A DNA stretch of 64,000 nucleotides, taken from assembly GCA_964523295.1 (NCBI GenBank), contig CAZGAH010000011.1, positions 14,376 to 78,375 on the forward strand, in the 5' to 3' direction. A program made the translations under genes and the position numbers. This DNA is from CAZGAH01 sp964523295. Lineage in GTDB: Bacteria; Desulfobacterota; Desulfovibrionia; Desulfovibrionales; Desulfovibrionaceae. The notes under the pieces were generated by a model. It worked only from the letters and a program-made list of their open reading frames with translations. It was not told the DNA's origin and did no database searches. This document shows, in pieces, positions 54,393 through 63,008 of this stretch; positions within the stretch are counted from its first letter, which is position 1; every line of letters begins with the position of its first letter.

Positions 54393-55871
54393 ATGCTCGA
54401 CGTGGCGGTATTTCTCTGCGGTGCGGCGGTGATGATTCTGGAGATTGTCGGCGCCAGGATGCTCGCGCCGTATCTCGGGACATCGATCGTAGTCTGGACC
54501 GGGCTGATCGGCGTGATTCTGGCCAGCCTGAGCGTGGGGTATGCCTGGGGCGGGCGCCTGGCTGATCGGCGGCCCGATCCCGGGTTGCTGTCGGCGCTCA
54601 TTGCCCTGGCGGCCGCGGCCGTTGCGCTGACGGCGCTGGGCAGGAACCTGGTGCTGGAGTTTTTGCAAGGCATAGACGTCTGGCCGCATCTGAAGGTGCT
54701 GCTCGCGGCGCTTGTGCTCTTCGTGCCGGCGTCGCTGCTGCTGGGGATGGTGTCGCCCTTTGCCGTGCGGTTGAAGATCGAGTCGGCCGGGAGCGCGGGC
54801 GCCACGGCGGGGCGGTTGTACGCGCTGTCCACGCTGGGCAGCATTGTGGGCACGTTTCTGGCCGGGTTCGTGCTCATCGCCTGGTTCGGGAGCGGCAAGA
54901 TACTGCTGGTGCTCGCGCTGCTGCTGGTGCTCGCCTCGCTGTGCGCCTCGCGCTCGGCGCTCCGGCTCAAGCTCGCCCTGGCCCTGGCGATCGGGGTTCT
55001 GTTGTGGCTGACGCACTCGTTTCAGCGCTATCAGGCGCGGCAGGGCTATCACGATCTGGACACGAACTATTCCCGGGTGCTCGTGTACGACAGCCGCGAT
55101 ATCCGCACCGGCCGGCCGATGCGCGTGCTCAAGACCAGCCCGGTGCGCGTTCAGTCGGCGATGTTTCCGGACGAACCGGTGGCTCTGGCGTTGACCTATA
55201 CGCGGTTTTTCCGTCTGGCGGACCTGCTGACGCCGCCTTCCGGGCGTATGCTGGTCCTTGGCGGCGGCGCCTGTTCCTATCCGCGGCATGTGCACGCCGT
55301 ACGGCCGGATATTGCGCTCGACGTGGTCGAGCTGGACCCCGGCATCAGCGCGCTGGCGGAGCGTTTTTTCGGGCTCTCCCCCGCGCCCGGATTCCGGCTG
55401 GTACACGCGGACGCGCGCGTGTTTCTCAACAACGCGCACGGCGTGTACGACGCCATCCTCTGCGATACGTTCGATTCCGATTACACCGTGCCGTTTCATC
55501 TGAGCACGCGCGAGGCCGTGCAGCGGCTACACGCGCTGCTTGCCGAAAACGGGCTGGTCATCCACAACGTGATCAGCGCCATTGAGGGCGAGCAAGGGGA
55601 ATTCCTGCGCGCGCTCCACGACACCTATGCGGCGGTGTTCGAACGGGTGGACCTTTATCCGCTGCATCACCCGTCCGAAGGACGAGCTGTGCAGAACGTC
55701 ATGCTCGTGGCGCGCAAGACCGACACTCCGCTGCCGGACGTGGCCGGCGCCGACGCCGAGCTGAGCCGGTGGCTGGCCGGGCGCTGGACCCGGCCCGTGG
55801 TCTCGGCGTACGGCCCGCTCACCGACGAGCGCGCGCCCGTGGAAATCCTGGCCCTGGCCCTGTGGGAATGA
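54393..55871 (+). CDS. Membrane protein fused to a spermidine-synthase-like domain
   Basis: A 492-residue protein. Residues 1-210 hold about seven membrane helices (LDVAVFLCGAAVMILEIVGA; GARMLAPYLGTSIVVWTGLI). Residues 225-470 are a spermidine-synthase fold with the SAM-type glycine loop MLVLGGGACSYPRH, VVELDPGISALAERFFG and VHADARVFLNNAHGVYDAIL, then CDTFDSDYTVPFHLST. Such fused MFS-like/SpeE proteins are widespread but have no confirmed product; the aminopropyl-transfer residues are only partly conserved. The ribosome binding site is weak. Confidence 0.82.
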   Translation: MLDVAVFLCGAAVMILEIVGARMLAPYLGTSIVVWTGLIGVILASLSVGYAWGGRLADRRPDPGLLSALIALAAAAVALTALGRNLVLEFLQGIDVWPHLKVLLAALVLFVPASLLLGMVSPFAVRLKIESAGSAGATAGRLYALSTLGSIVGTFLAGFVLIAWFGSGKILLVLALLLVLASLCASRSALRLKLALALAIGVLLWLTHSFQRYQARQGYHDLDTNYSRVLVYDSRDIRTGRPMRVLKTSPVRVQSAMFPDEPVALALTYTRFFRLADLLTPPSGRMLVLGGGACSYPRHVHAVRPDIALDVVELDPGISALAERFFGLSPAPGFRLVHADARVFLNNAHGVYDAILCDTFDSDYTVPFHLSTREAVQRLHALLAENGLVIHNVISAIEGEQGEFLRALHDTYAAVFERVDLYPLHHPSEGRAVQNVMLVARKTDTPLPDVAGADAELSRWLAGRWTRPVVSAYGPLTDERAPVEILALALWE

Positions 55872-55889
55872 GCCGGGCGCCGACCGCGC

Positions 55890-56906
55890 TCAGGCCGGTT
55901 TCGGCGCCGTGCGGTACGACTCCTCGATGGCCACGGCCACGGCCACGCTGGCGCCGACCATGGGGTTGTTGCCCATGCCGATGAAGCCCATCATCTCCAC
56001 GTGCGCGGGCACGGAGGACGAGCCGGCGAACTGGGCGTCCGAGTGCATCCGGCCCATGGTGTCGGTCATGCCGTAGGAGGCCGGTCCGGCCGCCATGTTG
56101 TCGGGGTGCAGGGTTCTGCCCGTGCCGCCGCCCGAGGCCACGCTGAAATATCTGCGGCCCTGCTCCACGCAGGCCTTTTTGTAGGTTCCGGCAACGGGGT
56201 GCTGAAAGCGGGTCGGATTGGTCGAGTTGCCGGTGATGGACACGTCCACGGCCTCGAGGGCCATAATGGCCACGCCCTCGACCACGTCGTCCGCGCCGTA
56301 ACAGCGTATCTGGGTCCGGTCGCCGCTGGAATAGGGAATTTCCGCCTTCACGGCGAGTTCGCCGGTGTAATAGTCGAGCTGGGTCTTGACGTAGGTGAAG
56401 CCGTTGATGCGGGAGATGATCTGGGCCGCGTCCTTGCCCAGGCCGTTGAGAATGGTGCGCAGGGGCTTTTGCCGCACCTTGTTGGCCGAGCGGGCGATGC
56501 CGATGGCCCCTTCCGCCGCGGCAAAGGACTCGTGGCCGGCCAGAAAGCAGAAACAGGACGTATCTTCGTGCAGCAGCATGGCGGCCAGATTGCCATGACC
56601 GATCCCGACCTTGCGGTTTTCGGCCACCGATCCCGGGATGCAGAAGGCCTGAAGCCCCTCGCCCAGCGCCTCGGCCGCCTCGGTGGCGCGGGTGCAGCCT
56701 TTGCGTATGGCGATGGCCGCGGCCACGGTATAGGCCCAGCAGGCGTTATCGAAACAGATGGGCTGCACCTGCCGGACCAGCTCGGCCACGGCCAGGCCGC
56801 GCGCGTCGCACAGGGACTTGGCCTCGTCCAGGGAATTGATCTCATAACGACGCAGGGCGGCCAGGACCTTGTCGATGCGCCGGTCGTACTCTTCGAACAG
56901 AGGCAT
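55890..56906 (-). CDS. GGGtGRT protein
   Basis: A 338-residue protein with ribosome binding site AAGGAGA. It contains its signature GGGTGRT within YFSVASGGGTGRTLHPDNMA and conserved blocks VGIGHGNLAAMLLHEDTSCF, CFLAGHESFAAAEGAIGIAR and VEMMGFIGMGNNPMVGASVA. It is 12 bases downstream of the Fe-S scaffold gene, the usual partner for this family (PF14057) in anaerobes. The biochemical role is unknown; the constant pairing suggests Fe-S cluster or redox-protein work. Confidence 0.92.
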   Translation of the reverse strand: MPLFEEYDRRIDKVLAALRRYEINSLDEAKSLCDARGLAVAELVRQVQPICFDNACWAYTVAAAIAIRKGCTRATEAAEALGEGLQAFCIPGSVAENRKVGIGHGNLAAMLLHEDTSCFCFLAGHESFAAAEGAIGIARSANKVRQKPLRTILNGLGKDAAQIISRINGFTYVKTQLDYYTGELAVKAEIPYSSGDRTQIRCYGADDVVEGVAIMALEAVDVSITGNSTNPTRFQHPVAGTYKKACVEQGRRYFSVASGGGTGRTLHPDNMAAGPASYGMTDTMGRMHSDAQFAGSSSVPAHVEMMGFIGMGNNPMVGASVAVAVAIEESYRTAPKPA

Positions 56907-56918
56907 GGCGTATCTCCT

Positions 56919-57611
56919 TCATTCCTTGCGGGGATCGATGACGCGGACGGCCTCGCCGAAGCGACCGTACGTGCCCTTGGCCTTTTCCAGGGCCTGATTG
57001 GCGTCCAGGCCGTTGCGGATCATCTCCATCATTTTACCCAGATTGACGAAGGTGTAGCCGATGATCTCGCTGCGCTCGTCCAGCCCCAGCTCGAGCACGT
57101 AGCCTTCGGCCAGCTCCAGATAGCGTGGGCCTTTGGCCACGGTGCCGTAGCAGGTGCCGATCTGGCTGCGCAGGCCCTTGCCCAGGTCCTCTAACCCGGC
57201 CCCGATGGGCAGACCGCCCAGGGAAAAGGCGGTCTGGGTCCTGCCATAGGCTATCTGCAGGAACAGCTCGCGCATGGCCGTGTTGATGGCGTCGCAGACC
57301 AGGTCCGTGTTCAAGGCCTCCAGAATGGTCTTGCCGATCAATATCTCGGAGGCCATGGCAGCGGAATGGGTCATGCCCGAACAGCCCAGGGTTTCCACCA
57401 GGGCCTCCTGGATCGTCCCGGCCTTGACGTTGAGTGTCAATTTGCAGGCGCCCTGCTGCGGCGCGCACCAGCCGACGCCGTGGGTCAGACCGTCGATGTC
57501 CTCGATCCGACGTGCCTGCGTCCACCGTCCCTCCTGCGGAATCGGCGCAGGGCCATGATCCGCACCCTTGGCCACGCAAAACATCCGCTCCACCTCGTGC
57601 GATAGTTCCAT
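56919..57611 (-). CDS. NifU-like iron-sulfur cluster assembly scaffold protein, partner of GGGtGRT
   Basis: A 230-residue protein. The start at 57611 follows AGGAGG. It resembles the NifU/IscU scaffold fold (KLTLNVKAGTIQEALVETLG followed by CSGMTHSAAMASEILIGKTI), with Cys residues placed to hold a cluster (WCAPQQGACKL; TLGCSG; TDLVCDAINTAM). The family is annotated as an Fe-S scaffold that travels with GGGtGRT genes. It is the first gene of the pair, and its promoter region (57612-57877) is shared with the divergent rubredoxin gene. Confidence 0.85.
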   Translation of the reverse strand: MELSHEVERMFCVAKGADHGPAPIPQEGRWTQARRIEDIDGLTHGVGWCAPQQGACKLTLNVKAGTIQEALVETLGCSGMTHSAAMASEILIGKTILEALNTDLVCDAINTAMRELFLQIAYGRTQTAFSLGGLPIGAGLEDLGKGLRSQIGTCYGTVAKGPRYLELAEGYVLELGLDERSEIIGYTFVNLGKMMEMIRNGLDANQALEKAKGTYGRFGEAVRVIDPRKE

Positions 57612-57798
57612 CGCGCTGCCCTCCTGTCGGCCTGAAGCAATCATGCGCTCCCGGCATACCGGCTTCCAGGGCCGGACTGCCAGGAGGTCTGTTTCGAACA
57701 CTATGCCACAGGAGAAAAAAAGGAAAGATGAAACAACAGTGGGACGGTCCCGACAGGCACTTCCCAAGTCTTTCAATATAGCGTAAGCGAGACGCATT

Positions 57799-57818
57799 CG
57801 AGGCAGCGGGGTGCCTCG
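57799..57818. promoter_or_regulatory. Perfect 7-bp inverted repeat in the divergent promoter region
   Basis: CGAGGCA (57799-57805) and TGCCTCG (57812-57818) are exact inverse repeats with a six-base loop, lying between the Fe-S scaffold gene and rubredoxin. It could be an operator or an RNA hairpin in the rubredoxin leader. Confidence 0.3.
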
Positions 57819-57877
57819 TCAGAGCGCTGTCGAGGCGGGAGGCGCACAACCAGCTACAGGGAGCACGAGGAGTTGCC

Positions 57878-58051
57878 ATGGCGGAGGAAGAGATGAAAAA
57901 GCATGTCTGCGAGGTCTGTAACACCGTATACGATCCGGAAAAGGGCGATCCCGAGCATAACGTGCCCGCGGGAACGCGTTTCGAAGATCTGCCCCCGGAT
58001 TGGATATGTCCGGTCTGCGGCGGCGAGCAGCGGTTTTTCGAAAAACTCTAA
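57878..58051 (+). CDS. rub: Rubredoxin
   Basis: A 57-residue electron carrier. The single iron is held by two pairs, Cys11/Cys14 (CEVC) and Cys44/Cys47 (CPVC), with NTVYDPEKGDPEHNVPAGT and EDLPPDWICPVCGG between and around them. Two starts are possible: ATG 57878 after GAGGAG, or ATG 57893 after GGAGG inside the first codons. The second gives the usual MKKHVC start and 52 residues. Rubredoxin passes electrons in oxygen-defence and hydrogen or formate pathways in anaerobes. It is divergent from the Fe-S scaffold/GGGtGRT genes and about 200 bases ahead of the next P-loop gene. Confidence 0.95.
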   Translation: MAEEEMKKHVCEVCNTVYDPEKGDPEHNVPAGTRFEDLPPDWICPVCGGEQRFFEKL

Positions 58052-58069
58052 GTCCTTTTCGTCCGGTCC

Positions 58070-58144
58070 GGGGGAGCGCTGGGGGGGAGCGCTATTCGGC
58101 AGTATAGCGGCGTCGTTTCGTGGTCAACACAATACCGCTCCCCC
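58070..58144 (+). repeat. G-rich direct and inverted repeats after rubredoxin
   Basis: GGGGGAGCG occurs at 58070-58078 and again at 58083-58091, with its inverse CGCTCCCCC at 58136-58144. The long-loop hairpin these could form lies between rubredoxin and the next gene; terminator or attenuator use is possible, but no T-run follows. Confidence 0.3.
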
Positions 58145-58252
58145 AGGTACAGACCGGAATGCGTACTTTTCCCTTCAGGTCCGGCCGATTCACCGTGAAG
58201 GCCCCATCTATTCAGGGCGTCACCGGCTGCGACGCCGGGCAAGGAGACGGTG

Positions 58253-59587
58253 GTGACAGAGCAGGTCGTCATCATGGGCGCGGCGGGGCGCGATTTTCAT
58301 AATTTCAACGTCTATTTCCGCAACAATCTCCGTTACCGCGTCGTGGCCTTCACCGCGGCGCAGATACCCGACATCGCCGGGCGTTGCTACCCGACCGAAC
58401 TGTGCGGCGAGGGCTATCCCGACGGCATCCCCATTTTTCCCGAGTCCGAATTGCGCGCGCTCGTCAGGGAGCACGGCGTCGACCTGGTCGCCTTCTCTTA
58501 CAGCGACGTGTCCTACGCCAACGTCATGCACAAGGCCTCGCTGGTCATGGCCGAGGGAGCGGACTTCATCGTACTCGGCGCGCAGTATACCATGCTCCGC
58601 TCGAGCAAGCCCGTAGTCTCGGTCTGCGCCGTGCGCACCGGCTGTGGCAAGTCCCCGACCACGCGCAAGGTCTGCGCCCTGCTCCGGGCTCGCGGGCTCC
58701 GGCCGGTCGTCGTGCGGCATCCCATGCCCTACGGCGACCTGCGCATGCAGGTCGTGCAGCGTTTCGCGTCCGTGGCCGATCTCGACCGCCGGCGCTGCAC
58801 CATCGAGGAGCGCGAGGAGTACGAGCCGCTGCTGGAGCAGGGGATCGTCGTCTACGCCGGCGTGGACTACGCCAGAATCCTGGCCGCGGCGGAGGCCGAG
58901 GCGGACGTCGTGGTCTGGGACGGAGGCAACAACGATACGCCCTTTTTCCGGCCCGACGTACACGTGGTCATCTTCGATCCGCACCGGCCCGGCCACGAGC
59001 TGGCGTACTTTCCCGGCGAGGTCAATCTGCTCATGGCGCACGTGGCCGTCATCAACAAGGTGGATTCGGCGCGCGCGCAGGACGTGGAACAGGTGCGCCA
59101 GAACATTGCCCGGCACAATCCCGGCGCCGCAATTGTGTTGGCCAGATCGGAAATACTCGTGGAGGAGCCCGAGCGCATCCGCGGCCGCCGCGTGCTGCTC
59201 GTCGGCGACGGTCCCACGCTTACGCACGGGGGCATGGCCTTCGACGCCGGCACGATCGCGGCCGAGCGTTACGGCGCGGCCGAACTGGTCGATCCGCGTC
59301 CCGCGGCACAGGGCTCGCTGCGTCAGGTCTACGCGGACTACCCGCACCTGGGGCGCGTGCTCCCGGCCATGGGCTACAGCGAACGGCAACAGCGCGAGCT
59401 GGAGGCCAGCATCGACGCCGTTGCGTGCGATCTGGTGCTCCTGTCCACGCCGGTGGACCTGACCCGGCTCATTCGCATCGCAAAGCCAGCGCTGCGCGTG
59501 TACTATACCTACGCCGACCACGACGCCCCGCGCCTCGACGACGTGCTCTGGCCACGCCTGGAGCGGGCGCTACGCCGCCAGGGCTGA
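58253..59587 (+). CDS. Cyclic 2,3-diphosphoglycerate synthetase-like P-loop protein
   Basis: A 444-residue cytoplasmic protein. The GTG start at 58253 is six bases from AAGGAG; a GTG at 58250 is also possible. It begins VVIMGAAGRDFHNFNVYFRN, a hallmark of the cDPGS family. The nucleotide P-loop is CAVRTGCGKSPTTRKV. VVWDGGNNDTPFFRPDVHVV, NLLMAHVAVINKVDSA and LVGDGPTLTHGGMAFDAGTI are further family blocks. In methanogens cDPGS makes an intracellular solute, but most bacterial relatives are uncharacterised and have been proposed as metal- or cofactor-related GTPases. Its position beside rubredoxin and Fe-S genes suggests a redox or metal role. Confidence 0.85.
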   Translation: MTEQVVIMGAAGRDFHNFNVYFRNNLRYRVVAFTAAQIPDIAGRCYPTELCGEGYPDGIPIFPESELRALVREHGVDLVAFSYSDVSYANVMHKASLVMAEGADFIVLGAQYTMLRSSKPVVSVCAVRTGCGKSPTTRKVCALLRARGLRPVVVRHPMPYGDLRMQVVQRFASVADLDRRRCTIEEREEYEPLLEQGIVVYAGVDYARILAAAEAEADVVVWDGGNNDTPFFRPDVHVVIFDPHRPGHELAYFPGEVNLLMAHVAVINKVDSARAQDVEQVRQNIARHNPGAAIVLARSEILVEEPERIRGRRVLLVGDGPTLTHGGMAFDAGTIAAERYGAAELVDPRPAAQGSLRQVYADYPHLGRVLPAMGYSERQQRELEASIDAVACDLVLLSTPVDLTRLIRIAKPALRVYYTYADHDAPRLDDVLWPRLERALRRQG

Positions 59588-59679
59588 GGCTGCCGGGGAC
59601 TGTTGTTCGTTACGCAGGGGAAAATCGGAGTCGCCGGGACCTTGCCCGGCATGAAAGGGGCGGGTGCGTGGTCTGAACG

Positions 59680-59823
59680 TCAGGCCAGGGCGACACGATA
59701 CACCCGTTCATACCAGCCACACATCCGTTGCGCCGCGCCGGGGGCGATGCCGAATTCACACAGGCGGCAGTAGACGTGCAGCGGGTTGAAATAATGTTGC
59801 AGAACCGACCGGAAACCGTTCAT
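59680..59823 (-). CDS. Small 47-residue conserved-looking protein
   Basis: The ATG at 59823 is preceded by AAAGGAGAGG. It encodes MNGFRSVLQHYFNPLHVYCR, then LCEFGIAPGAAQRMCGWYER and VYRVALA. The HYFNPLHVYCRLxxxG core is reminiscent of short proteins in sulfate-reducing deltaproteobacteria (from memory, not searched). Four aromatic residues and three cysteines make it unlikely to be a chance frame. It has no signal peptide or membrane helix. Function unknown. Confidence 0.6.
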   Translation of the reverse strand: MNGFRSVLQHYFNPLHVYCRLCEFGIAPGAAQRMCGWYERVYRVALA

Positions 59824-60165
59824 GACGCTGAACCTCTCCTTTGCCTGATCGGTCGCTTTGGGCGATTGCTTTAGCCCTGCCGACCCGCGCGAAGGCTACG
59901 CTTCGGCCTGGTTTCCGGACTTCCGGGCTAAGCCGTGGGCAATGTATGAACAGCATTATTGATTATTCAACAGTCCTTGCCCTTCGGCCTCAACGCGTGG
60001 TAAAAGCAACCGTGGCAGGAAGTCGCCTGGACGACTCGCGATCTCGCAGTCAGCCGGGGGCATGTCCGGTAAAGGGCATTGCGGCTCCAACTCTTCGGAA
60101 TTATGAGGTATTATTCGCCTGCCATCGACACCACCATTCAACTGGCGACAACCAAGGATGCTGGA
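59824..60165. other. Intergenic region upstream of the DUF4070 radical SAM gene
   Basis: About 340 bases, GC-rich. It should hold promoters for the divergent 47-residue gene and the radical SAM gene. No clear promoter, tRNA or other feature is visible. Confidence 0.4.
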
Positions 60166-61695
60166 ATGAACATTCTCCTCATCTACCCGTCGTATCCCGA
60201 CACTTTCTGGAGTTTCAAACATATTATGCCGTTTATTTCCAAAAAGGCCGCTTTTCCGCCGCTGGGCCTGATGACGGTGGCGGCGATGCTTCCCGGGGAC
60301 TGGTCGAAGCGGCTGGTCGATCTCAACGTGCGACCGCTGCTCGACGAGGACCTGGCCTGGGCGGACATGGTCTTTTTGAGCGCCATGCTCATCCAGGAGC
60401 CAAGCGCGCGCGAGACCATCGCCAGGGCCACGGCCCTGGGCAAGCGCGTGGTCGCCGGCGGACCGGCATTTTGCGTTGGCCCGGAACGTTTTCCCGGGGT
60501 AGATCACTTTGTCCTTGACGAAGGCGAGGTGACCTTGCCGATGTTTCTGGCCGATTGGGAAAAGGGCGAGCCCAAGCCCCTGTACAGCTCCACTGAGCGG
60601 CCGGATCTCTCCCGGACGCCAATTCCGCAGTGGAACCTCATCGATTTTAAGGATTACGTGTCCATGCCGGTGCAGTATTCCCGCGGCTGCCCGTTCGACT
60701 GCGAGTTTTGCGGGATCGTGACCATGAACGGGCGCGTACCACGGAACAAGTCGCCGCAACAGATGCTGGCCGAATTGCAGAGCCTCTACGATGCCGGCTG
60801 GCGGCGAAACATTTTCATCGTGGACGACAACTTCATCGGCAACAAGGCCAAGGTCAAGGTGCTGCTGCCGCACGTCATCGACTGGCAGAAGCGGCACGGC
60901 TACCCCTTTACGTTCATGACCGAGGCGAGCATCAATCTGGCCGCCGACCCCGAGCTGATGCGCCTGATGAGCGAGGCTAATTTCAGCAAGGTATTCGTGG
61001 GCATCGAAACGCCGTCGACGGACTGCCTCAAGGAGTGCGGCAAGGTCCAGAACGTGAACATCGACTTCACCACCGCGATCAAGACCATCAACCGCAACGG
61101 GATGCAGGTTCAGGGCGGATTCATCGTCGGCTTCGACAACGATACCGAGTCCATCTTCGAGCGCCAGATCCGCTTCATTCAGGAAAACGGCGTGGTCACG
61201 GCCATGGTCGGCGTGCTCAACGCCATGCCCAAGACCAGGCTCTGGCAGCGTCTTCAGTCCGAAAACCGCCTGCTGGGCATTCCGACCGGCAACAACACGG
61301 ACATCCTGCCGAATTTCATCCCGCGCATGGACCTTGAACAACTCGTCAAGGGCTACCGCAAAATCCAGAGTTCCATCTATTCCACAAAGATGTACTACTC
61401 GCGCATCAACACCTTCATCGCCAACTACAAACCCACCGTACGCGCGCGTTTCGACATCGGCGAGGTCAAGGCGTTCGGGAAAAGCATGTGGTACATCGGG
61501 GTGCTGTCACGCGCGCGCGTCCGCTACTGGACACTGTTGATCCGCACGCTGCTGACCAAACGCCGGGCCTTTGCCGCCGCAGTCGAACTGGCCATCATCG
61601 GCCGGCACTTCGAATACATGGCCCGCAGCATCGCCCACACTGAACTGATCCTTCCCACGCCGAAGGCCGCCGAGGAGGGGGATATGGGCAGCTGA
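60166..61695 (+). CDS. B12-binding-domain radical SAM protein with DUF4070 tail
   Basis: A 509-residue protein. The start at 60166 (MNILLIYPSYPDTFWSFKHI) follows AAGGATGCTGG. Residues 1-130 are the B12-type fold (AFPPLGLMTVAAMLPGDWSK; VAGGPAFCVGPERFPGVDHF). The radical SAM motif is YSRGCPFDCEFCGIVTMNGR, followed by FIVDDNFIGNKAKVKVLLPH and VGIETPSTDCLKECGK. The C-terminal DUF4070 region (GIPTGNNTDILPNFIPRMDL; GYRKIQSSIYSTKMYYSRIN) is shared with hopanoid C-2 methylase HpnP and related enzymes. Methylation of a lipid or natural product is plausible; no hopanoid genes are in the window. Confidence 0.88.
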   Translation: MNILLIYPSYPDTFWSFKHIMPFISKKAAFPPLGLMTVAAMLPGDWSKRLVDLNVRPLLDEDLAWADMVFLSAMLIQEPSARETIARATALGKRVVAGGPAFCVGPERFPGVDHFVLDEGEVTLPMFLADWEKGEPKPLYSSTERPDLSRTPIPQWNLIDFKDYVSMPVQYSRGCPFDCEFCGIVTMNGRVPRNKSPQQMLAELQSLYDAGWRRNIFIVDDNFIGNKAKVKVLLPHVIDWQKRHGYPFTFMTEASINLAADPELMRLMSEANFSKVFVGIETPSTDCLKECGKVQNVNIDFTTAIKTINRNGMQVQGGFIVGFDNDTESIFERQIRFIQENGVVTAMVGVLNAMPKTRLWQRLQSENRLLGIPTGNNTDILPNFIPRMDLEQLVKGYRKIQSSIYSTKMYYSRINTFIANYKPTVRARFDIGEVKAFGKSMWYIGVLSRARVRYWTLLIRTLLTKRRAFAAAVELAIIGRHFEYMARSIAHTELILPTPKAAEEGDMGS

Positions 61696-62150
61696 GGGAC
61701 CAGCGGCCAACGGCTGGTGCGTCGCGCGCGCCATGGGCGCGCACGGAATCGGGCGTATCGACAAAAAGTCGTTCGTGAATATGGACAGTGGAAGTGTCCT
61801 GCAACAAAATAATTGATCAATTGTACGGAGTTAATCAACGTCAGCAATGTTGCTCAATGCCCATAAGTAGAGCGCCGAAATTTTGGAAAAGTTTAGATGC
61901 TCTTGTGTAGTTCACTGAAACAATGGGGCATTGTTCCAGGGTTGAACCTTGTTTCAAGGCGAAACTGGGCTGAGCCGCCAGTTTGTAGGCCCGCGGCTGT
62001 AGCGTTACAAAAAGCCCCACGCACAGGAAGCCCGTGCGGGTAGCGACTTCGAAACGCCTTTGAAGCGCACGGCGTCCGGTACATCCATTCGACAAATCCA
62101 GCTGCGCCTTCAAGGGCAAACAGGGGAACGGCAAGGACGCAAGACGAGAC
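61696..62150. other. Intergenic region, lower GC; nothing certain
   Basis: About 450 bases between the convergent radical SAM and outer-membrane protein genes. A 97-codon minus-strand frame (61841-62134) has no ribosome binding site and no recognisable family. The stretch 61800-61920 is AT-rich. Confidence 0.35.
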
Positions 62151-62765
62151 TCAGAAGGTGTATTTCAGTCCCACGGTAAAAAAATCCGATCCGCCGTGCA
62201 TGTTGTCGATGAGCCCGAAAATTCCGGACCGATGATGCCAGCGGAGCAAGAGCGCCAGAGCCGGCAGGTTGGGGTGGGCGAAGGTCACGTCGAACATGAG
62301 ATAGTTCAGGGTCGACGTACTCTTGTTATTGATCTTGACTTCATATTCCGGAATGTCCGTCGAGTAGGAGACGCCGTCGCCGATGGCCATGGTTGTCACC
62401 ACCCACTTGTTCCAGGGGAAATGATGCCAGCGCAGGTTGAGCGCACCAATCAGCTCGACAAATTCCTGCCTCTTGGGCCAGGTGCCCCAGTGATAGTCCA
62501 CGATGCCCTCGCCCTCGAGCTTGAGCGGCTTGAGCCAGCTGACGCCCGTCAGCTCGCCCACGCTGAAAAATTCGCGGATCAGGGAAACCGCGATCAGGTT
62601 CTGGTCGACGAACCGGGTCGGGCCGAACAGCAGGTCCGAGGAGTCCTGGGACGTCAGAATGCCGCCGTAAACGGATACTGAGGTCCTGTTCTCGGCGTGC
62701 ACCGGCGAGGCAAACAGGCACAACAAAAAGACGAGCAGCGCAACGGCGCGACCACTCCGACTCAT
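62151..62765 (-). CDS. Outer-membrane beta-barrel, PagL/acyloxyacyl-hydrolase-like
   Basis: A 204-residue protein with GGGAGA ribosome binding site. Signal peptide: VALLVFLLCLFASPVHAENR. The rest alternates polar and hydrophobic residues as in an eight-strand barrel and ends SDFFTVGLKYTF, a C-terminal aromatic typical of outer-membrane insertion. LLLRWHHRSGIFGLIDN recalls the His-Ser active-site strand of PagL lipid A 3-O-deacylases. If active it would trim lipid A in the outer membrane. Barrel assignment is solid; enzymatic assignment is tentative. Confidence 0.65.
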   Translation of the reverse strand: MSRSGRAVALLVFLLCLFASPVHAENRTSVSVYGGILTSQDSSDLLFGPTRFVDQNLIAVSLIREFFSVGELTGVSWLKPLKLEGEGIVDYHWGTWPKRQEFVELIGALNLRWHHFPWNKWVVTTMAIGDGVSYSTDIPEYEVKINNKSTSTLNYLMFDVTFAHPNLPALALLLRWHHRSGIFGLIDNMHGGSDFFTVGLKYTF

Positions 62766-62821
62766 GGATGTATCTCCCTATGGAGGTTTTCTTGAAAAGG
62801 TCCAGACGTTACGGCTCGGTG

Positions 62822-62850
62822 ACAATGACCTGCTCCGGGAGCGCTGTCAA
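62822..62850 (-). promoter_or_regulatory. Possible sigma70 promoter for the outer-membrane protein gene
   Basis: On the minus strand, TTGACA (62850-62845) is followed after exactly 17 bases by CATTGT (62827-62822). The -35 box is perfect and the -10 is moderate. The start codon at 62765 would lie about 50 bases downstream of transcription start. Confidence 0.4.
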
Positions 62851-62959
62851 GAAGGGAGGAAGACGAAAAAGTTCATCGTGCTGTCAGAACATGACTATTT
62901 TTTTCCCCGCGCCGTGTGGCGAGGGGGCATATCCGGGCCTCATCCGGTTCCCTTTTTCA

Positions 62960-62991
62960 CCGTCCGGGCGGTCCGCCGAGCGCCCGGACGG
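62960..62991. repeat. Perfect 11-bp inverted repeat after the SH3 lipoprotein gene
   Basis: CCGTCCGGGCG (62960-62970) and CGCCCGGACGG (62981-62991) form a strong hairpin with a ten-base loop, 18 bases past the lipoprotein stop codon. On the minus strand it is followed by AAAAA, not Ts, so it is not a classical terminator for that gene but may still stabilise or end the transcript. Confidence 0.5.
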
Positions 62992-63008
62992 TGGACACTG
63001 CCACCAAT

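Noticed and set aside
61841..62134. 97-codon minus-strand frame between the radical SAM and outer-membrane protein genes
   Set aside because: No ribosome binding site and no recognisable domain.
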